Source: Aliterella sp. RAGGC_92 (GTDB lineage: Bacteria; Cyanobacteriota; Cyanobacteriia; Cyanobacteriales; Chroococcidiopsidaceae). From it: a stretch of DNA of 28,295 nucleotides. The translations under genes were made by a program, and so were the position numbers. This document shows positions 7,917 to 15,309 of this stretch, one piece after another. The stretch is taken from positions 1 to 28,295 of the forward strand of contig JAPJOW010000002.1 in the NCBI GenBank assembly GCA_030826005.1, in the 5' to 3' direction. The first letter of the stretch is position 1. Each line of letters begins with the position of its first letter. Under the pieces are notes generated by a model. It was not told the origin of the DNA and made no database searches. It was given only the letters and a program-made list of their open reading frames with translations.

Positions 7917-8431
7917 ATATAAGTATCACTATACCAAATAAATATGATATTTTTTTGATAAAAGTTGATACTTTTATTTTCACTACGACGTACAGCCAAA
8001 CAAAATCTGCACTACACCTTTGTGGCAAGTTTTATTGGTGTAGGCAGGCAAAATTAAAACAACCTTCACCCCAACACCAATAGCCTCATAAATTATATGT
8101 AAGCGAAACCAGTAAAATGCCCAGTTATTAGATAGTCACTGCTCTTTTTTACTTGTTGGCTGCTTGCTTATTTTATGGGAATGCCATAACTGAAACTTTT
8201 TCTTTCTACCTGATAGCCTTGCTAGAAGCCGATGGCAACTACGCCTCTAACTTCTTGTCCCTTTGGTAGACTTGCCAAGCTCAAAAAACAATATTTCCTA
8301 ACAAGTAAAGAAAAAAGTTATATGTGTCATTCAAGCGGATAATAATAGTGGTGCGAAAACAAGCAAATAGTTTTTCATTCATGATTACCCGCGAATTAAC
8401 CAAAAGTCCTCCTAGGGCAGAAATCGGACAA
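7917..8431. other. Intergenic region upstream of the phosphate regulator
   Basis: About 515 nt lie between the tRNA and the preferred sphR start. No convincing gene is seen; a minus-strand frame across 8281-8649 is a shadow of sphR. Contents include a small AT hairpin (AAAAGT-TGAT-ACTTTT) near 7961 and a perfect 9-bp inverted repeat at 8033-8041 and 8074-8082. The region should hold the sphR promoter, but no clear -35/-10 pair or Pho box was recognised. Confidence 0.45.
8033..8082. repeat. 9-bp inverted repeat TATTGGTGT / ACACCAATA
   Basis: TATTGGTGT at 8033-8041 is exactly complementary to ACACCAATA at 8074-8082, with 32 nt between. It lies in non-coding DNA about 350 nt upstream of sphR. 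It could be a widely spaced operator pair, a stem in an untranslated RNA, or chance. Confidence 0.4.
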
Positions 8432-9133
8432 ATGAGCCGCGTTTTAGTAGTAGAAGATGAAGAACTAATTAGAGAAATGCTCGTCTTGGGCTTGGAAAGC
8501 GAAGGATATACAATTTCTACAGCAACAGATGGGCGCACAGCTTTAGCTTTATTACAAAATTCCGAACAGAACTTTGGCGAACTTCCTTTTGACCTAATAA
8601 TCCTAGATATCATGCTGCCGCAGGTCAATGGTATGGATATTTGTCGCATACTGCGCCATCAAGGCAATCCCGTACCGATTTTAATCCTTAGTGCTAAAGG
8701 CAGCGAAATCGATCGCGTTTTAGGTTTAGAAGTCGGCGCAGACGATTATTTAACCAAACCTTTTAGTATGCGAGAATTAATCGCCCGTTGTCGCGCCTTG
8801 CTGCGCCGTCAGCGTTTAGGTGGTTTACCGCAATTGCCCGTACTACAGTTTAAAGAAATTGCTCTTTATCCTCAAGAGTGCCGGGTAATGGTGCGCGGCG
8901 AAGAAGCTAGTCTTTCACCAAAAGAGTTTCGCCTTTTAGAATTATTTATGAACTACCCCCGCCGAGTGTGGTCGCGCGAACAATTGCTAGATCGAGTATG
9001 GGGAGCAGATTTTGTTGGCGACAGCAAAACTGTAGACGTTCATATTCGTTGGCTAAGGGAAAAATTAGAACTAGATCCAAGTCATCCCGAATACGTGGTT
9101 ACGGTACGCGGGTTTGGTTATCGCTTTGGATAA
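8432..9133 (+). CDS. sphR: OmpR/PhoB-family response regulator, SphR-like (phosphate)
   Basis: This is a two-domain DNA-binding response regulator. The receiver domain (about 1-120) has the acidic pair E8/D9, the phosphoacceptor D59 in LIILDIMLPQVNG, and the switch Lys in DYLTKPFS. A winged-helix OmpR domain follows (about 135-233) with SLSPKEFRLLELF, SREQLLDRVWG and VDVHIRWLREKLE, ending VRGFGYRFG. The immediately following histidine kinase and PhoU identify it as the SphR/PhoB type, which activates phosphate-starvation genes in cyanobacteria. The start is uncertain: the frame is open back to a GTG at 8324 and an ATG at 8381. The ATG at 8432 (MSRVLVVEDEE) gives the usual short N-terminus and is preferred. 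sphS begins 39 nt downstream. Confidence 0.9.
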   Translation: MSRVLVVEDEELIREMLVLGLESEGYTISTATDGRTALALLQNSEQNFGELPFDLIILDIMLPQVNGMDICRILRHQGNPVPILILSAKGSEIDRVLGLEVGADDYLTKPFSMRELIARCRALLRRQRLGGLPQLPVLQFKEIALYPQECRVMVRGEEASLSPKEFRLLELFMNYPRRVWSREQLLDRVWGADFVGDSKTVDVHIRWLREKLELDPSHPEYVVTVRGFGYRFG

Positions 9134-9172
9134 AGAAGTTTTTTAGGCTGAGAATCAGCAAATCACCTAAAA

Positions 9173-10528
9173 TTGTTAGTGTCCCTAACAAAAATCGTTA
9201 AGCCGATATTTAAGAGCTTAATAGTGCTTGTGCTTCCATTTTTCCTTGGGTTAGCAGTCGCAATTGGATTTTGGTTTTGGCATCAAATTCGACTAAAACG
9301 CAAACTGCGAGATTTACTTAAAACTTTTGACACGGAAGTTTCAGAAGTATCGCTACCTCTAATTCCCCGCTTGCGTCGAGAAATTGCTTTGCAAAATCAG
9401 CGCCAGCAACAATTTCTTTCCCAAATCCAAACTTGGGAAACGTTGCTTCAATCTGCGCCTATTGGATACTTGCAAGTTGATGAAGAAAATCAATTGCTGT
9501 GGTGCAACGAGCAAGCCAAGCAATTACTTGGATTGCAAAAATGGGAAAAAGGACAAGTGCGCTTGCTGATAGAATTAGTGCGTTCCTACGAGTTAGATCG
9601 GCTAATCGAGCAAACGCGCGATTTTCAACAGCCAAAAGTCCAAGAGTGGTTGCATCACCCAGATTGCGCTGATGCCGCAGCTATGAGCAAGCTGCAAAAA
9701 ATTAGTTTACGCGCTTCTAGCCTACCATTACCCCACGAGCAAGTCGGTGTATTTATAGAAAATCAACAGCCGATGGTAGAAGTTATCCAGACGCGCGATC
9801 GCTTAGTTTCCGATTTAGCTCACGAATTAAAAACGCCCCTTACGTCTATTCGTCTAGTAGTAGAAACTTTACAGCAGCAAACAGAGTTTCCCCTGCGTCG
9901 CTTGCTCGATCGCTTGCTACCAGAAGTCGATCGCTTAATTAATTTAGTACAAAACTGGCTAGAAATCAGTCATCTAGAACTAGAACCGCACAAAAAATTA
10001 AATCTCCAACCTGTAGAATTAAAAAATTTAATTTACTCAGTCTGGCAAAATCTAGAACCTTTATCTCAAGCCCAAAATCTTCAACTTGCTTATTCCCAAC
10101 CAAATCCCGTATGGATTAAGGCAGATAAGTCGCGGCTGACGCAAGTATTTTTAAACTTACTCCACAATAGTATCAAGTACAGCCCTCCCCAAGGAACTAT
10201 TTATGTAACTATTAATTTGCTACCAACCAAAAAAGCTCCCAAGCAAGTGCAAATTAATTTTATTGATTGCGGTAAGGGTTTTCCGACGGCAGATTTACCT
10301 TACGTTTTCGATCGACTGTATCGCTGCGAAGCCGATCGCACTAGGCGGGCTATAGATTCCGCCCACCCTTCTTTACCATCATTGATTAATGGTAGTGGCT
10401 TAGGTTTAGCGATCGCCCAGCAAATTATTATTGCTCACGGCGGTACAATTAAAGCGAGAAACCACCCCGATACTGGAGGAGCGTGGTTGCAAGTAGAATT
10501 ACCCCAAATTATAACTGAGACAGATTAA
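9173..10528 (+). CDS. sphS: Phosphate sensor histidine kinase, SphS-like
   Basis: This 451-residue membrane histidine kinase has one N-terminal transmembrane segment (about 14-34, LIVLVLPFFLGLAVAIGFW), a PAS-like region (about 90-200, LLQSAPIGYLQVDEENQLLWCN), and a HisKA domain with the phosphorylated H217 in DLAHELKTPLTS. The HATPase domain shows N-box NLLHNSIKYSPP, G1 DCGKGFP, F-box YVFDRLYR and G2 GSGLGLAIAQ. The layout (single TM, PAS, no large periplasmic sensor) matches SphS/PhoR, whose activity is known to be restrained by the PhoU homologue SphU in Synechocystis. There is no ATG before residue 180. The start must be TTG at 9173 or GTG at 9179, because an in-frame stop lies just upstream. 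phoU follows after 55 nt. Confidence 0.9.
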   Translation: MLVSLTKIVKPIFKSLIVLVLPFFLGLAVAIGFWFWHQIRLKRKLRDLLKTFDTEVSEVSLPLIPRLRREIALQNQRQQQFLSQIQTWETLLQSAPIGYLQVDEENQLLWCNEQAKQLLGLQKWEKGQVRLLIELVRSYELDRLIEQTRDFQQPKVQEWLHHPDCADAAAMSKLQKISLRASSLPLPHEQVGVFIENQQPMVEVIQTRDRLVSDLAHELKTPLTSIRLVVETLQQQTEFPLRRLLDRLLPEVDRLINLVQNWLEISHLELEPHKKLNLQPVELKNLIYSVWQNLEPLSQAQNLQLAYSQPNPVWIKADKSRLTQVFLNLLHNSIKYSPPQGTIYVTINLLPTKKAPKQVQINFIDCGKGFPTADLPYVFDRLYRCEADRTRRAIDSAHPSLPSLINGSGLGLAIAQQIIIAHGGTIKARNHPDTGGAWLQVELPQIITETD

Positions 10529-10583
10529 CTAGAATTATAGTTAAACAAAGATTCTTGTAGCTAGTTGTAAGCAAAAGCCGACA

Positions 10584-11252
10584 GTGAACAATGCCGTTTC
10601 CGATTGCAATAGTGAACGCTCCCACTTTCAACGCCGCATTCGGCGTTTAGAACGCGATATTTTACGCATGGGCGCTTTAGTCGAAAACTCCTTCCGATTG
10701 AGTCACCAAGCTTTATTTTTTCGTAACTTGACGGCGGCCGAACAACTCCCCTTACTTGACAAACAAATCGATCAGTTTTATCGTCAAATTGAGCTAGAAT
10801 GTGCCACCCTCATTACTTTAGAAGGCCCCGTAGCTCAAGATTTGCGGCTTTTAAGTGCGTTTATGCAGCTAGTGCGAGATTTGGAGCGAATCGGCGATTA
10901 TGCTGAAGATTTAGGGGAAATTGCCTTAAAAATCTTTCCTTATCCTCCTCATGGCTGCATTGGACAAATTGAAACTATGTCTCACCACGCCCAGGCAATG
11001 TTAGCTACTAGCTTGGTAGCTTTAGCGGATTTGGATGCCACTGCTGGGCGATCGGTCAAGCGTTTGGATGATACGGTAGATACTGCTTACAAAACTCTCT
11101 ACCAAACCTTAGCTAACGAGCGCGATATTAAAGGAGTTGTCGAGCCAATTATCCTTTTAGCATTAGTTATTCGCCATTTAGAGCGGATGGCAGATCATGC
11201 TACTAATATTGGGCAAAGAGTGTCTTACATAGTCACAGGTCAAAGAAACTAA
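10584..11252 (+). CDS. phoU: PhoU, phosphate signalling regulator
   Basis: This 222-residue all-helical protein is built of two PhoU repeats, each with the family's metal-binding signature: DLERIGDYAEDL in the first and HLERMADHATNIGQ in the second. PhoU proteins couple the phosphate transporter to the sensor kinase and repress the Pho response when phosphate is plentiful. Its position directly after sphR and sphS supports that role. The start is GTG at 10584; the next Met is at residue 29, inside the first helix, so GTG is required to keep the conserved ERSHFQRRIRRLE segment. No obvious terminator follows. Confidence 0.95.
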   Translation: MNNAVSDCNSERSHFQRRIRRLERDILRMGALVENSFRLSHQALFFRNLTAAEQLPLLDKQIDQFYRQIELECATLITLEGPVAQDLRLLSAFMQLVRDLERIGDYAEDLGEIALKIFPYPPHGCIGQIETMSHHAQAMLATSLVALADLDATAGRSVKRLDDTVDTAYKTLYQTLANERDIKGVVEPIILLALVIRHLERMADHATNIGQRVSYIVTGQRN

Positions 11253-11356
11253 ATTTCTCTGTCTGTTATTTGCTGGCAGTAGTTATATTGTCTAGGAGGC
11301 GATCGCTTTATAAACAAAGCTATTTAACTTTTTTACCCACGCTATAAATGTAAATC

Positions 11357-11385
11357 TTTAAGAAAAGCTTACCTATTCTTAAACT
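11357..11385 (+). promoter_or_regulatory. Candidate Pho box (three imperfect octamers)
   Basis: TTTAAGAA (11357), CTTACCTA (11368) and CTTAAACT (11378) are spaced 11 and 10 bp apart and match PyTTAAPyPyW at about 6, 7 and 7 of 8 positions. This resembles the tandem SphR-binding repeats of cyanobacteria, and it lies just downstream of the sphR-sphS-phoU cluster. AT-rich DNA makes chance matches common, and the site is about 280 nt from the next gene. Confidence 0.25.
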
Positions 11386-11457
11386 TGTTGTTCTAAAATT
11401 CAGTTGGCAATTAATTGACGCAACTATTACTTTCACGTGCCACACCAGAAGATCGAT

Positions 11458-11474
11458 AATACTTTAAAAGTATT
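11458..11474. repeat. Perfect 8-bp inverted repeat AATACTTT-A-AAAGTATT
   Basis: AATACTTT and AAAGTATT flank a single A, giving a compact dyad about 195 nt upstream of the Crp/Fnr-type gene. The geometry fits a dimeric regulator operator. No regulator can be assigned from the sequence. Confidence 0.4.
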
Positions 11475-11668
11475 GGATTAGCCATGAAAGAATTGTTATC
11501 TAGTCTTGCTGTTTAGCGCTCATATATTTTAGGGGCGGTCGTACTTTAACATTAGACACAAGTGCAACCTATAACTATTTAACTCAAGCACCTGTTCAAA
11601 ACTTAGTTAAGTTAAATTCATTTAATACTCAATTAATAGGGTAAACGTATCAATAGCGGTTTTAATAT

Positions 11669-12256
11669 ATGGCATTTTCTGCTTTAAATCCCACCTTACC
11701 CTCTATGCTGGCGCAGCGAATATTTAGTCGCCGCGAAATGATTCCTCCCCGTGAAGACATATTATGGAAAATCGATCGTGGAGCAGTTCGTACTTATACT
11801 TGGAGCGAACAGGGTACGTTAATTGTTTTGGGCTATTGGGGAAAAGGAGATATTGTCGGTCATTCCTTGTCGCGGGTTAATCCTTATCAAATAGAATGTT
11901 TAACCAGTGTCGAAACAAGTCTTCTCCCCGTTAAATTTTGGGATGAAGCAATGGAAGCTATGTTTTCCCACATCCAACAAACAGAAGAACTTTTAAGTAT
12001 TGTCCACCGCAAACCCGTTTCTCTAAGACTGTGGCAATTTTTAAACTGGCTAGGTCGAAAATTTGGTCGCGATGTCGATCGAGGACAATTAATTGATATA
12101 ACAATAACCCATCAGGAAATAGCTGAAGTTATTAACACGACAAGAGTATCAGTGACTAGAATGTTACAGCAATTTGAAGCGGAGGGAATAATACTACGTC
12201 ACCAAAGACAATTAATCATCCCTTTGGTAAATAAGCAGAAAATAAATTTTAGATAA
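11669..12256 (+). CDS. Crp/Fnr-family transcriptional regulator (short form)
   Basis: This 195-residue regulator has an N-terminal cupin-like effector domain (about 15-110; IDRGAVRTYTW, VLGYWGKGDIVG, YQIECLTSVETSLLP), a dimerisation helix (about 110-135) and a C-terminal winged helix with ITHQEIAEVINTTRVSVTRML (about 146-166). The effector domain lacks the Arg/Ser phosphate-binding cassette of true cAMP-binding Crp and the N-terminal Cys cluster of Fnr, so its ligand is unknown. It lies upstream of, and in the same direction as, the porin gene, separated by 143 nt. A larger paralogue-like regulator occurs at 16594. The family is secure; the target genes are not. Confidence 0.88.
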   Translation: MAFSALNPTLPSMLAQRIFSRREMIPPREDILWKIDRGAVRTYTWSEQGTLIVLGYWGKGDIVGHSLSRVNPYQIECLTSVETSLLPVKFWDEAMEAMFSHIQQTEELLSIVHRKPVSLRLWQFLNWLGRKFGRDVDRGQLIDITITHQEIAEVINTTRVSVTRMLQQFEAEGIILRHQRQLIIPLVNKQKINFR

Positions 12257-12281
12257 AGCCTTAAAAATGTCTGTCTTTGTA

Positions 12282-12312
12282 TTGACACATTTAGGCAAAA
12301 GATTTGTATAAT
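12282..12312 (+). promoter_or_regulatory. Candidate sigma-70-type promoter of the porin gene
   Basis: TTGACA (12282-12287) and TATAAT (12307-12312) are both exact consensus hexamers separated by 19 bp, slightly longer than the ideal 17. They lie 87 nt upstream of the porin ATG, implying an untranslated leader of about 80 nt. They fall after the stop of the preceding regulator, so the porin probably has its own strong transcript. Confidence 0.6.
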
Positions 12313-12399
12313 CGAAATTGAGGATCGAACGAAAGTAGCAACGGTGTAACTAGAAAAGCACTTAACTACAACTATCTAAGGTGTGAGTGAGAGGAATAT

Positions 12400-14190
12400 A
12401 TGTCGAAAGTTTTTTGGAATGCGCTTAAATTAAGTCCAGTTTTACTCGGAGCTACCCTACTTGTAGCTAATCGCGCCCAAGCTGCGGAAGTATCTGCCGC
12501 AGATTTAGCTTTAAGCCCAACGGTCGCTACAAGCGAAACTTTAAAAGTTGACAGCACTCAAGTAGTAGCAGTAAATGCTCCCGCAGCTACTACAGAAGTA
12601 GCTCCTATCAGCAACAGCCCTGCAACTCAAGAAATTGTTGAATCAGCACCAGTAGTTGTGAGCCAAAACGCTCCAGCTAACGACAACTTGGCCCAAGTTA
12701 CATCAGTTTCCCAACTATCAGACGTACAACCCACAGACTGGGCGTTTCAAGCATTACAGTCTTTAGTTGAACGTTACGGTTGTATTGCTGGTTATCCTGA
12801 CGGCACTTATCGCGGTAATCGCGCTTTAACTCGTTATGAATTTGCCGCAGGTTTGAATGCTTGTTTAGACCGCGTTAACGAACTAATTGCGACCGCAACG
12901 GCTGACCTGGTAAGACGCGAAGACCTCGCAACCTTACAGCGTTTGCAAGAAGAATTTTCTGCGGAACTTGCTACTTTGCGCGGTCGTGTAGACGCTCTAG
13001 AAGCTCGGACTGCGGAACTAGAAGCCAACCAGTTCTCAACCACAACTAAACTAACTGGAGAAGTTGTTGCAGCTATTAGTGATGTATTTGGGGATACCAA
13101 CGTCGCTGGTGGAGATATAGATGCCAACACTAACACAACCTTAGCCGCCCGCGCTCGCTTGAACTTCAACACCAGTTTCACTGGTAGAGACTTGTTGAGA
13201 ACTCGCTTGCAAGCTGCTAACTTCCCAACGTACTCAGGTGGTACGGGTACAAATATGACCCGTTTAGGATTTGACACCAATACCGGAAACCAGTTTGAAA
13301 TAGACGACTTTTTCTATCGTTTCCCCATTGGCGAGAGATTCCAAGCACAAGTTGACTTCTCCAACGTTGAATACAACGACAACGTCTATACCTTCAACCC
13401 AGCGTTTGAAAGTAGCGGACGCGGTGCAATCTCCCGCTTTGGACGCTTTAACCCCATCTATCGCGTAGGTAGCGGTGCGGGATTAACACTTAACTTCAAC
13501 CCCAACGGCCCGATTGGCGCATCGGTAGGTTACATAGCAAATAATGCTAATAACCCCGGCGATGGTACGGGATTATTTGACGGTTCTTTTGCTGCTCTAG
13601 GTCAAATTGCTTTCCGACCCACTGAAAGTATCAACCTTGGTTTGACTTACGCTCGTACCTACGATAAAGGTAATGGTGCAGGTGGTGTTGGCGGTGCAGG
13701 TCAAGTTAGCTTATTTGACGGAACAGGTAGCCTTCTTGCTAACCAACCTTTCGGTAACGTACCAACTGCTGCGAACCACTACGGTGTGGAAGCAAGTTTC
13801 CGTGCTAGTGACAAGTTTACAATTTCTGGTTGGGCTGGTTTAACGGATGCTGAAGACAAGTTCCGCGCTGGTGACAACAGCGCAACTGCTTTCAACTACG
13901 CAGTTTCTCTAGCTATCCAGGACGTAGGCCCAGAAGGTAGCCAATTAGGTTTAATCTTCGGTCAGCCACCTAAAGTTACTGATAACGACTTAACCGTAGC
14001 CAGCAATGGCGGTTTTGGCGGTGGTGGTGAAGACCCAGACACTTCCTACCACATTGAAGCTCTTTACCGTTTGCAACTTAACGATAACATCGCTGTTACT
14101 CCAGGCTTATTAGTGATTCTCAACCCAGAACACAATGATGCCAATGACACAATCTATGTAGGAACTTTGCGTACTACATTCACATTCTAG
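12400..14190 (+). CDS. SLH-domain outer-membrane porin (cyanobacterial iron-uptake porin / OprB family)
   Basis: The 596-residue major-porin type has a signal peptide (about 1-28, cleaved after RAQAA) and an Ala/Val/Thr-rich linker. One SLH domain (about 108-158, DVQPTDWAFQALQSLVERYG..RYEFAAGLNACLD) anchors the barrel to the peptidoglycan-linked polymer. A coiled coil (about 165-205, LQRLQEEFSAELATLRGRVDALE region) precedes a C-terminal OprB-like beta barrel (about 210-596) ending in TTFTF. This is the layout of Synechocystis Slr1841/Slr1908-type porins, now often called iron uptake porins. It has a good ribosome binding site (AGAGGA before the ATG), a near-consensus promoter and a terminator, consistent with high expression. 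The transported solute is not deducible from the sequence. Confidence 0.93.
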   Translation: MSKVFWNALKLSPVLLGATLLVANRAQAAEVSAADLALSPTVATSETLKVDSTQVVAVNAPAATTEVAPISNSPATQEIVESAPVVVSQNAPANDNLAQVTSVSQLSDVQPTDWAFQALQSLVERYGCIAGYPDGTYRGNRALTRYEFAAGLNACLDRVNELIATATADLVRREDLATLQRLQEEFSAELATLRGRVDALEARTAELEANQFSTTTKLTGEVVAAISDVFGDTNVAGGDIDANTNTTLAARARLNFNTSFTGRDLLRTRLQAANFPTYSGGTGTNMTRLGFDTNTGNQFEIDDFFYRFPIGERFQAQVDFSNVEYNDNVYTFNPAFESSGRGAISRFGRFNPIYRVGSGAGLTLNFNPNGPIGASVGYIANNANNPGDGTGLFDGSFAALGQIAFRPTESINLGLTYARTYDKGNGAGGVGGAGQVSLFDGTGSLLANQPFGNVPTAANHYGVEASFRASDKFTISGWAGLTDAEDKFRAGDNSATAFNYAVSLAIQDVGPEGSQLGLIFGQPPKVTDNDLTVASNGGFGGGGEDPDTSYHIEALYRLQLNDNIAVTPGLLVILNPEHNDANDTIYVGTLRTTFTF

Positions 14191-14211
14191 AAATAGCGAA
14201 TCAATAGTTGT

Positions 14212-14250
14212 AAAAACTCGCTCTAGCTACATTAGTTAGGGCGAGTTTTT
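14212..14250 (+). terminator. Rho-independent terminator of the porin gene
   Basis: AAAAACTCGCTCT (14212-14224) pairs with AGGGCGAGTTTTT (14238-14250), a 13-bp stem with one mismatch and a 13-nt loop, ending in a T run. It lies 21 nt after the porin stop and before the HAD gene. Confidence 0.85.
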
Positions 14251-14276
14251 CCACAAGAGAAAACTAGCAAGCAGTT

Positions 14277-15143
14277 ATGCAGATATCTATAGCTCAACAA
14301 GAGTCAAAAATAGAGCCAAAGAAAATTAAATTGCTCGTGCTAGATATTGATGGCACGATCGCCGGAGAATCAAATACAATTAATTCCCGCGTCAAGCAAG
14401 CAGTTAAAGCCGCGCAAAGTCGCGGCGTACAAGTAGCGATCGCTACGGGGAGAATGTATCGCTCGGCTTTACGTTTCCATCAAGATATCGGCTCTACACT
14501 GCCCTTATTAGCGTATCAGGGGGCTTGGATTCAAGATCCTAGCACCGGACAACTCCACCGCCATTGGTGCGTCCCTCCCGCCACTGCTCATCAGCTATTA
14601 GATTACTTCGAGCAATCGCAATTGCGGAATCTTTTATCGGTACATTTTTATATCAACGATCGCTTGTACGTCCGGGAAATTACCCCAGAAACTAAAATTT
14701 ATGCCCAAAGATCGGGAATAGAGGCGACTGCTGTTGGCGACTTGCGCTGCGTCCTTAACGACGCGCCTACAAAGGTTTTAGCTTTAAGTGACGATACTGA
14801 GGTCATCGATCGCTTACTTGGTAGTTTGCGAGAGCAATACACGCCCGCAGAACTATATTTAACTAAATCTGTGGCGACTTTTTTTGAAGCTACAAATCCG
14901 CTTGTCAATAAAGGTACGGGAGTACGCTATTTAGCAGAAGAATTGCTAGGCATCAATGCAGCTAATGTTATGACTATTGGCGATAACTTTAATGATGTAG
15001 AAATGCTCCAGTATGCGGGGATGGGGATCGCAATGGGCAACGCGCCTGTAGGTGTTCAAGCCGTTGCTCAGTGGGTAGCACCTAGTGTGGAGCAAGATGG
15101 AGTTGCGGTCGCAATTGAAAAATTTTTACTGACAAATAATTGA
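14277..15143 (+). CDS. Cof-type HAD-superfamily phosphatase
   Basis: This 288-residue soluble phosphatase is of the Cof/YbjI class (HAD subfamily IIB). Motif I is LVLDIDGTI with nucleophile D23 and acid D25. Motif II Thr lies in VAIATGRMYRSA. A long cap domain runs from about 90 to 200 (YQGAWIQDP to EATNPLVNKG). Motif III Lys is in that region, and motif IV is IGDNFNDVEML (D236, D240). Such enzymes dephosphorylate small sugar phosphates, flavin or pyridoxal phosphates; the substrate cannot be told here. It begins 26 nt after the porin terminator and ends at a strong terminator. A role linked to the phosphate genes nearby would be speculation. Confidence 0.92.
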   Translation: MQISIAQQESKIEPKKIKLLVLDIDGTIAGESNTINSRVKQAVKAAQSRGVQVAIATGRMYRSALRFHQDIGSTLPLLAYQGAWIQDPSTGQLHRHWCVPPATAHQLLDYFEQSQLRNLLSVHFYINDRLYVREITPETKIYAQRSGIEATAVGDLRCVLNDAPTKVLALSDDTEVIDRLLGSLREQYTPAELYLTKSVATFFEATNPLVNKGTGVRYLAEELLGINAANVMTIGDNFNDVEMLQYAGMGIAMGNAPVGVQAVAQWVAPSVEQDGVAVAIEKFLLTNN

Positions 15144-15146
15144 AAT

Positions 15147-15195
15147 CAGAAAAAACACCGACGACTTGCCGTGTTTCGTCTCGGTGTTTTTTCTG
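15147..15195. terminator. Strong bidirectional rho-independent terminator
   Basis: CAGAAAAAACACCGA (15147-15161) and TCGGTGTTTTTTCTG (15181-15195) form a perfect 15-bp inverted repeat with a 19-nt loop. Each arm carries a 6-nt A/T run, so the structure can stop transcripts from the HAD gene on plus and the DALR gene on minus. Confidence 0.9.
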
Positions 15196-15309
15196 GTTCG
15201 CTCCTCACACAATATTAAATATATCTGAATATGGTTAATTTGTCACCACTTTTAATTTTTAATGTAGCCTTTTACTCAACTTATTTTTTAAGTTAGAGAG
15301 CTAAACCCT

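Larger units (their letters stand above)
11253..11668. other. Intergenic region with several Pho-box-like octamers
   Basis: The 416 AT-rich bases between phoU and the Crp/Fnr gene contain no convincing gene. One HIP1 copy is at 11299. Octamers resembling the cyanobacterial Pho-box unit PyTTAAPyPyW occur at 11323-11330 (TTTAACTT, full match), 11332-11339, 11368-11375 (CTTACCTA), 11378-11385 (CTTAAACT), 11545-11552, 11578-11585 and 11602-11609, mostly with one mismatch. Spacings are irregular rather than the regular 11 bp. A perfect inverted repeat lies at 11458-11474. Confidence 0.45.

Noticed and set aside
7844..8431. tRNA-Arg next to a long gene-poor stretch considered as an integration (att) site
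   Set aside because: The gene-poor DNA is on the 5' side of the tRNA, no duplicated tRNA 3' end is present and there is no integrase.
8281..8649. 122-codon frame on minus overlapping sphR
   Set aside because: It overlaps the conserved receiver domain on the opposite strand and has no recognisable product.
12834..13280. Long antisense frame (148 codons) inside the porin gene
   Set aside because: It is a frame shadow of a biased coding sequence; the porin is unambiguous and the antisense product is low-complexity Ser/Val/Ala-rich.
15201..15211. GCTCCTCACAC resembles the unpaired ACTCCTCACAC motif of the small RNA Yfr1
   Set aside because: The first base differs, no 3' terminator stem with a U run follows, and the upstream stem is already explained as a terminator.
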